Positions 58,446 to 64,000 of a stretch of 64,000 nt of DNA are shown in pieces. Source of the stretch: Clostridia bacterium (GTDB lineage Bacteria > Bacillota > Clostridia > UMGS1883 > UMGS1540); assembly GCA_017450025.1 (NCBI GenBank), contig JAFSYJ010000033.1, positions 49,152 to 113,151 of the forward strand, given 5' to 3'. Below the pieces are notes generated by a model. That model was not told the origin of the DNA. It did no database searches and was given only the letters and a program-made list of their open reading frames with translations. The translations under genes and the position numbers were made by a program. Position 1 is the first letter of the stretch; each line of letters begins with the position of its first letter.

Positions 58446-59668
58446 AACTGCGCCTCCCATCTTGTGATCGTGCGGCGGCGCAGTAAAACAGATGCGGCAA
58501 AAAATAACGCCGCATATATTAGTGCCTCTGTTATGGCGGAAGGCGAAGCTTCCCCCAAAATCCGCACGGCAACACCTACCGGCAGATGAGACGCAAACAA
58601 ACGGACTCCCTCCGGAAAAAATGACTGCGGATAAAAACAGCCGCATATATAACCCTGCACAATCGCGTTCAGAAATTGCAAAACGGGTGCGCTGATGCCG
58701 TCGCGTGCAAGCTCATATAAAAACAACTGCATCATACAAAGCATAAACGCGCAAAGAAAATAAAGCGCAATAAATTTGCCCGATAAAAGCGATGCAAATT
58801 CGCCCAAATCTATATTCAAAAGCGACACAATCGCCTTTAAACCTGCAAATAACGGCACCGTACAAAGCAGCATAAGTACAAAATACGCTCCGCTTTCGCC
58901 CAAAATCTGTCCTGTTGCACCAAGCCCCTGTGTACTGAGCATACACGAAAGCTCACCGTTCCGTCTGAAAAGCGGACTGCAGCTCACGCCCCAAAGCAGC
59001 AAAAACATAATCGCAAGACCGCAAATCAAATATACCAATAGCGACGGATGCCCTGACACACCTACCTTTTTAACCGAATAAAGCTCGTTCCGTGTAAGTA
59101 TAAGCGCGGCATATTTTTCAAAGAGCCTGTCGCCTGCATCTGACGCGTTTTTGTCCGGGAAATGATCCCTTACATAAAACTGTGCGCCGTAGATTGCGTT
59201 AGTGTTTTCAAGTCCTACCTTTGCCGTAATACCTATAAGCTCGCTTATCAGAGCCATACCAATACCCGAAGCACCGCCGATTGACACATATTTAAGGCGG
59301 CTGTCTCTGCCGTAGTATATATCTTTGGCATAGTTATCAGGCACAACGATATAACCGCTGATTGCGCCGCCAAGCAGATTGTTTTGTGCCTCGTCTTCGG
59401 TCATTTTTTCAATTTTAACAGCATAGCGTGATGAATCAAGAGTTTTCAAAGCATTGACGCATGTATCTATAAGCTTGCTCTTGTCATTACCGACAATTCC
59501 AATGGTAATCAAACGCTTAGATTCATCGTTCATACTGTTTTTGTAAATCATAAAGCCTGCTGCGCCTGCAATAATAACCAGTGCCAGCGTCAGAGCAAGT
59601 ACACGCGGCAGCAGCTTTGCTTTTCTCTTTAGTTGCAATATAAAATATATTAACCGTTTACTTTTCAT
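58442..59668 (-). CDS. ABC-2 type permease subunit
   Basis: This 408-residue permease has the same layout: N-terminal helix (about 22-42), external domain of about 160 residues, then six helices from about 205. The ATG at 59668 overlaps the ATPase gene by 11 nt. A patch reading ISGYIVVPDNYAKDIYYG near 105-122 matches the substrate-side domain of ABC-2 exporters of the YhaP/YhgE group. Paired with the next gene as two halves of the channel. Confidence 0.83.
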   Translation of the reverse strand: MKSKRLIYFILQLKRKAKLLPRVLALTLALVIIAGAAGFMIYKNSMNDESKRLITIGIVGNDKSKLIDTCVNALKTLDSSRYAVKIEKMTEDEAQNNLLGGAISGYIVVPDNYAKDIYYGRDSRLKYVSIGGASGIGMALISELIGITAKVGLENTNAIYGAQFYVRDHFPDKNASDAGDRLFEKYAALILTRNELYSVKKVGVSGHPSLLVYLICGLAIMFLLLWGVSCSPLFRRNGELSCMLSTQGLGATGQILGESGAYFVLMLLCTVPLFAGLKAIVSLLNIDLGEFASLLSGKFIALYFLCAFMLCMMQLFLYELARDGISAPVLQFLNAIVQGYICGCFYPQSFFPEGVRLFASHLPVGVAVRILGEASPSAITEALIYAALFFAASVLLRRRTITRWEAQL

Positions 59669-60338
59669 CTTGATCCAACCTTTGCACAAGGCTGTGTCTG
59701 TCCGTCTTGTCGCAAAGCGACAAAATCCCGTCGCTGAGCAAATAACATCTTGCGCAATACTCCAATTCCTGAGTGTCGTGGGTGACTAATATAGTCGCGC
59801 CCCCGCTCTGTACAAATCCGTTAAAATAACTCATCAACCGTTCCTTGGCAACGATGTCAAGTGCTGCTGTGGGTTCGTCAAGCAACATAATTTCAGGCTC
59901 GTTTGCGATGGCGCAGCCTACCGACAAACGCTTACGCATACCTCCGGATAGCTTTTTTGCCGGTTTCTTCAAAAATTCATCAACGCCAAGTTCTTTAAGC
60001 ATTCCATAGCTGAGCGACCTCTCTAATGCAGCCTTTTCGTACCAGAGCCGCAAATTGTCATAAGCGCTCAGCTCCTCAATGAGCGGCGTCCCCTGCGGTA
60101 CATACGCCACCGCCGTACCCGCGCCCTTGCGGAGAATATCTGAACCGTTCCATATAAATTGGCCGCTGTCCGCCTTTTGTACTCCTGCAAGAATACGCAG
60201 CAGTGTGGATTTTCCGCTGCCGTTCACACCTATTATGCCAACGGCTTCACCTGCGTTTATCTCAAACGAAATGTCGCGCAGGACAAGGTTTTTTCCGTAT
60301 TTTTTTGAAATTTGGCGAATTTCACCGTTCATAATCAA
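59658..60338 (-). CDS. ABC transporter ATP-binding protein
   Basis: This 226-residue ATPase has Walker A GVNGSGKST (about 37-45), the Q-loop VAYVPQGT, signature LSGGMRKRLSV (about 130-140), Walker B IMLLDEPTAALD and the H-loop VTHD. It powers the two ABC-2 permeases downstream. Start choice: TTG at 60338 has GAG-rich GGAGGAG about 8 nt upstream and overlaps the preceding stop; the ATG at 60332 is possible but more distant from that site. Confidence 0.93.
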   Translation of the reverse strand: MIMNGEIRQISKKYGKNLVLRDISFEINAGEAVGIIGVNGSGKSTLLRILAGVQKADSGQFIWNGSDILRKGAGTAVAYVPQGTPLIEELSAYDNLRLWYEKAALERSLSYGMLKELGVDEFLKKPAKKLSGGMRKRLSVGCAIANEPEIMLLDEPTAALDIVAKERLMSYFNGFVQSGGATILVTHDTQELEYCARCYLLSDGILSLCDKTDRHSLVQRLDQDEK

Positions 60339-61999
60339 TTCAAATACTCCTCCGGCATACCTGCGCTTCTGAGCGCGTTTGTAAGCTGTTCGGTAACCGT
60401 CTCCATACCTACCGAATTAAACCAAGTTTCGTAATCAACCTTTTCTCCGTCGCTTACCGTCGGAATACCGCCGCCTTTTTGTGTATTACTGCTGATTTTA
60501 AGCGTGGCCATATTAGCAGCGTCGTTAAAAATCAACACCGTAGAATCTAACTTACCTGATTCCGATGCAACATCTATTTTGTAACTGAATCCTGCCATTA
60601 AGGGATTACTACCGCTTTCATCTATATAATCCTTGCTCGGCGTAAAAGTAAAACTGCCGTGAACCTTGCCCGCCTTTGCCGCGTCTTTATCAAAGCCGTC
60701 AACTTTTACGGTCGAAACAATTATATCTCCCTCTTGCAATGTAAAGTCGCCGCTTATTTTATTACCGCTTCGACTGCCGCTGCCTGTAATGTTAAGTATG
60801 CTGTCATCTGAAATAAGCTTTGCCTCTGTCTCAAAATTATTGCCTTTCCAGGCTGTGAGGTAATATTGAGCTGTGTCGGGAGCGTTTGCCGTCACAAAGT
60901 GTCTGCCGCAAACCTCGCCCTTTTTGTCAACATATAAAGTCATAGTAGCCAAAACCGTGTTTTCAGCTGTTTCATCAATACTTTCCGCTTCGTCAAGACC
61001 TGCAAGAAAGTCAGCATACGCCGCATCTGCGTCCTCGCCTTTGCTTGCGGCCGAGGAGCGAATAAGGTTTTCCAAATTCCTGTCATCGCGGGCTTGCGAC
61101 GCTATTGCCTTGGCAATATTATGGCTGATCTCACTATCAATCGTAACAACAAGCTTGTCGTATTCGGTTGTAGTTGAGCCGACAGTGACTGTTTCTTTGC
61201 TTTTCTCAACCTTGTTGAGATTTTCAATGACAACCTCTCCATAGCGGTCTAACACCTTGCTCAACGAGTCCATATCCGGAGTCTGCGAGCCAACAAAATC
61301 CATAAAATTGCTGTTTGCAGGCAATTTAATAAATGTCGGCGAAAAATCAGGCAGCTTCAGAAGCATTTCGTCGCCTGCAATTCCGGCAAGCGTTTCTAAT
61401 GCGATAATTTTAGTATCGTTAATGTTGAACACGGCCGCCGAATACGAACTTGTTTCGTCTTTTTCCGAGTTTATGTCAAGAGACATTGTATTGAGCCAAT
61501 CTGTATTCATACTGTTCATAAGGCTCTTTCCGTCTTCGGTGAGAGAAAGCGAAAGCTTGGTGTTTGAGCCTCCCTTACCCGTAAATTTTGCAATATTAGC
61601 TGTGTGTGCCGTAAGTGTCGCAAGATTTTTCTTTTCAATACTTTGATAGTACTTTTCAGGCGAAGCCATACTCATAAACAAACCTGTGCCGAAAAGCTTT
61701 CCAAATACGGCAAAGCCAATGGCAAGCACCGCAATAACAGCAACTATGACAGCAACGACAGGCTTGCGTTTCTTTTTTGGACGCATTGCAATCTGCGGTA
61801 CCTGATTATATGGTGAATAGTTTTGATTTGCATTGTAATCCGGTACCTGATTATTAAACTGCGGATTGTTCACCGGCATATTATTGACCGACGCATTATT
61901 TAAATTCCGGTTAATTTCCCGTGCCTTAGCACTAACAGGGGTTCCGCAATTCCGGCAAAAGTTCTTTTCAACCTTTGCCCCACAATTTCTACAAAACAC
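60335..61999 (-). CDS. Zinc-ribbon, single-pass membrane protein with large external domain
   Basis: This 554-residue protein starts at GTG 61999 (GGAGGAG about 5-7 nt upstream) with a zinc ribbon MFCRNCGAKVEKNFCRNCG, an Asn/Pro/Gln-rich linker, one transmembrane helix (about 80-105) and about 450 external residues made of beta-rich repeats (LSLSLTEDGKSLMNS, GKISGDFTLQEG-like). Clostridia have many such proteins of unknown role. Being first in the ABC operon it may be an accessory or sensor for the exporter, but the function is not known. Confidence 0.75.
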   Translation of the reverse strand: MFCRNCGAKVEKNFCRNCGTPVSAKAREINRNLNNASVNNMPVNNPQFNNQVPDYNANQNYSPYNQVPQIAMRPKKKRKPVVAVIVAVIAVLAIGFAVFGKLFGTGLFMSMASPEKYYQSIEKKNLATLTAHTANIAKFTGKGGSNTKLSLSLTEDGKSLMNSMNTDWLNTMSLDINSEKDETSSYSAAVFNINDTKIIALETLAGIAGDEMLLKLPDFSPTFIKLPANSNFMDFVGSQTPDMDSLSKVLDRYGEVVIENLNKVEKSKETVTVGSTTTEYDKLVVTIDSEISHNIAKAIASQARDDRNLENLIRSSAASKGEDADAAYADFLAGLDEAESIDETAENTVLATMTLYVDKKGEVCGRHFVTANAPDTAQYYLTAWKGNNFETEAKLISDDSILNITGSGSRSGNKISGDFTLQEGDIIVSTVKVDGFDKDAAKAGKVHGSFTFTPSKDYIDESGSNPLMAGFSYKIDVASESGKLDSTVLIFNDAANMATLKISSNTQKGGGIPTVSDGEKVDYETWFNSVGMETVTEQLTNALRSAGMPEEYLN

Positions 62000-62193
62000 A
62001 AAAACTCCTCCGCTCATAAAAATTTTTATTAAAGTCATTTTACTCCAATTATTATTATACCAATTCTTTTACCCCGTGTCAAACTGTTTTTGCGCCGCCG
62101 CCACACAAAAGCCGTTGTGTAAAATATTAATTATCTCATTTGTTGTGAAATAAGATATATTTCAATAATTTTATATTTTTTTATTTAAATCTC

Positions 62194-62222
62194 TTGACAA
62201 CGCACATAGGATATGATATTAT
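62194..62222 (+). promoter_or_regulatory. Promoter of tRNA-Lys
   Basis: TTGACA (62194-62199), 17-bp spacer, TATTAT (62217-62222), ending 20 bp before the tRNA. Confidence 0.7.
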
Positions 62223-62241
62223 AATACAGCAATTTTGATTT

Positions 62242-62317
62242 GCGCCATTAGCTCAGTTGGTAGAGCACCTGACTCTTAATCAGGGTGTCCCGGGTTCGAG
62301 TCCCTGATGGCGCACCA
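62242..62317 (+). tRNA. tRNA-Lys (anticodon CTT)
   Basis: This 76-nt cloverleaf has the acceptor GCGCCAT paired with ATGGCGC, the D-arm AGCTCAGTTGGTAGAGC, the anticodon stem CCTGA/TCAGG with loop CTCTTAA (anticodon CTT, Lys), and T-loop GGTTCGAGTCC. The CCA end is encoded. Confidence 0.97.
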
Positions 62318-62321
62318 ATTT

Positions 62322-62360
62322 AACGGGTGTCCCGTATGGGATGCCCGTTAATTTTTTGCA
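62322..62360 (+). terminator. Terminator after tRNA-Lys
   Basis: TTAACGGG pairs with CCCGTTAA with an inner GTCCC/GGGAT stem, followed by TTTTTT. Confidence 0.8.
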
Positions 62361-62365
62361 ATAAA

Positions 62366-62379
62366 AGGGACTCGAACCC
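62366..62379 (-). repeat. Inverted 14-nt tRNA T-arm-like fragment
   Basis: AGGGACTCGAACCC is the exact inverse of 62292-62305 in the tRNA T-arm (GGGTTCGAGTCCCT). It may be a remnant of an integrated or rearranged tRNA 3' end, or a chance match to the universal T-arm. Confidence 0.5.
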
Positions 62380-62398
62380 TGAGAGGGCTGCGAGCGTA

Positions 62399-62425
62399 AA
62401 AAAAACAGTTCGGTGAACTGTTTTT
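62399..62425. terminator. Hairpin with flanking A/T runs
   Basis: AAAACAGTTC pairs with GAACTGTTTT around GGT. It could end transcription in either direction. Confidence 0.7.
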
Positions 62426-62427
62426 AG

Positions 62428-62498
62428 TGCGTGTCAAAGGGACGGTTCTCCTGACACGCAATTAGTGCCGGTTGCCGATAGAACCGTCCCCTTGACAC
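62428..62498. repeat. REP-type palindromic element
   Basis: GTGTCAAAGGGACGGTTCT (62431-62449) and AGAACCGTCCCCTTGACAC (62480-62498) are inverse with one mismatch; a competing hairpin TGCGTGTCA/TGACACGCA (62428-62436, 62452-62460) is also perfect. Very similar GACGGTTCT/AGAACCGTC repeats are scattered through many Firmicutes genomes and I associate them with REP-type transposases (from memory). The stretch 62318-62760 has no gene; it holds terminators, this element and the promoter of the next gene. Confidence 0.7.
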
Positions 62499-62686
62499 TT
62501 TTGTACTCCTTTCAAACCATATAAAAAGAAGGTTCAACCAAATTTCGCGCTGATTTAAAAATCCGCACGGAGTACGCCCAAGACGATGTTGGATTGCCTT
62601 CTAACAGAAATATAACACAAAAAATGAGCCTTGTCAACAGCCGGTATATAAAATGCCGCTTAATTTTACTGTCAGTCCAAAAAATA

Positions 62687-62715
62687 TTGACGGCTTTTCA
62701 ATTTTCTGATATATT
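62687..62715 (+). promoter_or_regulatory. Promoter of the ArsC/Spx-like unit
   Basis: TTGACG (62687-62692), 17-bp spacer, TATATT (62710-62715). Confidence 0.7.
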
Positions 62716-62760
62716 AAGATTGTGTTAGATTAAATAAAAAATTACGAATTGGAGAAAACT

Positions 62761-63111
62761 ATGATTAAATTTATTTGTTACCCAAAATGCACGACCTGTC
62801 AAAAAGCAAAAAAGTGGCTTGACGATAACAAGATCAAATACGACCACCGTGACATCAAGGAGGACAACCCAAGCCTCGAAGAATTGACGGCGTGGTACAA
62901 AATGAGCGGTCTTACGTTAAAAAAATTCTTTAACACATCGGGACTTTTGTATAAGTCTATGGAGCTTAAAACTAAGCTCCCTACTATGTCTGATGAGGAG
63001 CAGTTAAAGCTGCTTGCAACAGACGGAATGTTAGTAAAAAGACCTATCGCTGTCGGCAAAGACTTTGTTCTTGTCGGATTTAAGGAAAGCGATTGGAGCG
63101 AAAAGCTGTAA
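62761..63111 (+). CDS. ArsC/Spx-family thioredoxin-fold protein
   Basis: This 116-residue protein begins MIKFICYPKCTTCQKAKKWL with a CxxC redox pair at about residues 10-13, followed by the conserved LKKFFNTSG and LVKRPIAVGKDFVLVGF (the RPI motif). It belongs to the group that includes arsenate reductase ArsC, YffB and the regulator Spx; these cannot be separated with confidence here. GGAG is 6 nt before the ATG at 62761. No arsenic genes are adjacent. It is followed closely by an MGMT-type gene. Confidence 0.88.
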   Translation: MIKFICYPKCTTCQKAKKWLDDNKIKYDHRDIKEDNPSLEELTAWYKMSGLTLKKFFNTSGLLYKSMELKTKLPTMSDEEQLKLLATDGMLVKRPIAVGKDFVLVGFKESDWSEKL

Positions 63112-63140
63112 AAAGAGTGCCACAAGTTAAGGTGAAACTT

Positions 63141-63449
63141 ATGAACACATTTGAAAGAATCTATGAAGTTGTGAAAAGCATTCCAAAAGGCAAGGTCGCA
63201 ACCTACGGACAGGTAGCGCTACTTGCAGGAAATCCACGCTGGGCAAGAGTTGTGGGATATGCCCTTCACAATAATCCTTCGCCCTCGACGATCCCCTGCC
63301 ACAGAGTAGTGAGCCGCGAAGGCAGAGTCGCGCGGAATTACGCATTCGGCAGCGGTGAAGTTCAAAGACAGCTTCTCGAATCAGAGGGCATAGTTTTTGA
63401 GTCCGACGGCTCTGTTGACATGGAAAAATACTGTATAAAAATCAGGTGA
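63141..63449 (+). CDS. Short MGMT-family DNA methyltransferase-like protein
   Basis: This 102-residue protein is only the DNA-binding/active-site domain of O6-alkylguanine-DNA alkyltransferase: VATYGQVALLAG, the Arg finger region NPRWARVVGYALHNNP, and the acceptor Cys in IPCHRVV. Because the Cys is present it could repair alkylated guanine, unlike the Cys-lacking ATL proteins of the same size. AAGGTG lies 6 nt before the ATG at 63141; the longer frame overlaps the previous gene. Confidence 0.9.
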   Translation: MNTFERIYEVVKSIPKGKVATYGQVALLAGNPRWARVVGYALHNNPSPSTIPCHRVVSREGRVARNYAFGSGEVQRQLLESEGIVFESDGSVDMEKYCIKIR

Positions 63450-63453
63450 AACC

Positions 63454-63786
63454 GTGAAGAAAAAATCATTATCTTTTGCCGGCGTTGCCGCAAGTCTTTT
63501 GCTGCTTGTTGCAAGCTCTATCATTGCAGAGCATAAAATCATAGATTATAAATATGGTGTCGCGCTGACGGCTTTTTCTGTACTTTTGGTTCTGATTTCT
63601 GCCTTTTTCGCCTCCAAATATGACTACGAAACAGGACTCTACGAATGTAAAAACTGCGATCATAGGTTCAAGCCCACACTAAAGGCGTATATCTTGGGAC
63701 CGCATACGCTAGCCTCACGGTACCTTAAATGCCCGAAATGCAGCGAAAAATCGTGGTGTAAACGACGGGATATTTTTGATGAATAA
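63454..63786 (+). CDS. Small membrane protein with C-terminal zinc ribbon
   Basis: This 110-residue protein starts at GTG with AGGTG a few bases upstream, 4 nt after the MGMT-type stop. It has two hydrophobic segments (about 8-24 and 34-52) and then a zinc-ribbon: YECKNCDHRFKP and LKCPKCSEKSWCKRR, giving two CxxC knuckles. No family is recognised. It is probably cotranscribed with the two genes before it. A terminator follows. Confidence 0.8.
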   Translation: MKKKSLSFAGVAASLLLLVASSIIAEHKIIDYKYGVALTAFSVLLVLISAFFASKYDYETGLYECKNCDHRFKPTLKAYILGPHTLASRYLKCPKCSEKSWCKRRDIFDE

Positions 63787-63817
63787 AAGCCGCGCTCTTG
63801 GTGTTGTATTGGCAAAG

Positions 63818-63845
63818 TAAAACCCTGCAAATTTTGCAGGGTTTT
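63818..63845 (+). terminator. Terminator of the ArsC/MGMT unit
   Basis: AAAACCCTGCAAA and TTTGCAGGGTTTT pair nearly perfectly, ending in a T-rich tail. Confidence 0.8.
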
Positions 63846-63863
63846 GTGTTGTGAAACTACAGT

Positions 63864-63940
63864 CAAGACCACCAGTAAACTGGTGGCTTGCACTACCCCT
63901 AGAAGGGGTTATTACAGGCTTAACCCCTATAAGGGGCATC
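63864..63940 (-). mobile_element. Tandem hairpins resembling an IS200/IS605-type end
   Basis: Three hairpins follow each other: CAAGaCCACCAG/CTGGTGGcTTG (63864-63890), ACCCCT/AGGGGT (63895-63909) and AACCCCT/AGGGGC (63922-63936). Such tandem subterminal hairpins resemble the right end, and overlapping guide-RNA scaffold, of IS605-type elements carrying tnpB. The transposon genes would be to the right of the window on the minus strand. No transposase is visible here, so this is tentative. Confidence 0.4.
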
Positions 63941-63969
63941 GAAGTTTGACACCGCATTACTATTTCAGG

Positions 63970-63997
63970 CAGCCGCTCACGTGCGGCTGTCTTTTTT
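63970..63997 (+). terminator. Strong hairpin at the window edge
   Basis: CAGCCGC pairs with GCGGCTG around TCACGT, followed by TCTTTTTT. A plus-strand intrinsic terminator. Confidence 0.75.
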
Positions 63998-64000
63998 GCC

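Noticed and set aside
63864..63940. CRISPR-like appearance of repeated hairpins
   Set aside because: The hairpins differ in sequence and spacing and there are no repeat-spacer units; no cas gene is present. No CRISPR array was found in the window.

Overview
The window looks like a chromosomal piece of a spore-lineage Firmicute of class Clostridia, probably gut-associated. The support is a SCIFF precursor peptide with its radical SAM maturase (a clostridial hallmark), an inverted pair of perfect Spo0A-type boxes, a ThyX-type thymidylate synthase, rubrerythrin, consensus sigma-A promoters with 17-bp spacers, and AGGAGG-type ribosome binding sites. Base composition is moderate overall, with AT-rich patches. 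Most starts given here were chosen from Shine-Dalgarno spacing and differ from the longest open frame.

Region by region. 1-13042 (minus): one long surface-glycan operon read from 13042 leftward and running off the window. It encodes an HpaI-type aldolase, the priming sugar transferase, a class IV aminotransferase, glycosyltransferases, an acetyltransferase, a ChbG/YdjC deacetylase, a Wzy-like polymerase, LicD, two IspD-like cytidylyltransferases, an SDR and a TagF/TagB-like polyol-phosphate transferase. No flippase is seen. 13294-16807 (minus): HtrA protease and a two-component system in an order recalling Bacillus CssRS-HtrA. 16963-19708 (plus): rlmD, a ferritin-like gene between 20-bp direct repeats, and an AlkD-like gene. 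19750-30000 (minus): a stalk-domain secreted protein, then a tightly packed 12-gene operon (tagA-like, thyX, tmk, DUF2156, GNAT, DJ-1, formyl-THF cyclo-ligase, mltG, trmR, trhP, proB, proA). 30136-33531 (plus): a radical SAM pair and an MreB. 33905-38809 (minus): an EAL response regulator, an amino-acid permease fused to GGDEF, and a sugar isomerase-like protein. 39090-44379 (plus): putP, rubrerythrin, SCIFF and maturase, and an Orn/Lys/Arg decarboxylase.

44634-48828 is a scarred locus: an NlpC/P60-like protein and a degenerate phosphoesterase abut the remnant of a YesMN-type two-component system (receiver lost, kinase frameshifted). 48902-51588 (minus) carries a YoaP-type acetyltransferase and an S-layer-homology protein. 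51782-54598 (plus) is the most unusual coding module: a STAS anti-anti-sigma-like protein, an RsbW-like protein, and a MATE transporter with a C-terminal RsbW-like ATPase domain. 54672-61999 (minus) has an HD-GYP phosphodiesterase, an anion permease and an ABC-2 exporter with a zinc-ribbon membrane protein. 62242-64000 (plus) has tRNA-Lys(CTT), a REP-type palindrome, an ArsC/Spx protein, an MGMT-type protein and, at the edge, tandem hairpins resembling an IS200/IS605 end.

Two themes stand out. One is signalling: c-di-GMP making (GGDEF) and breaking (EAL, HD-GYP) domains, a partner-switch module and two two-component systems sit near cell-surface genes. The other is small genome-shaping elements: an 88-nt structured repeat present twice with covarying stems, two insertions that each duplicate the 3' end of the gene they follow, a REP palindrome and a possible transposon end.
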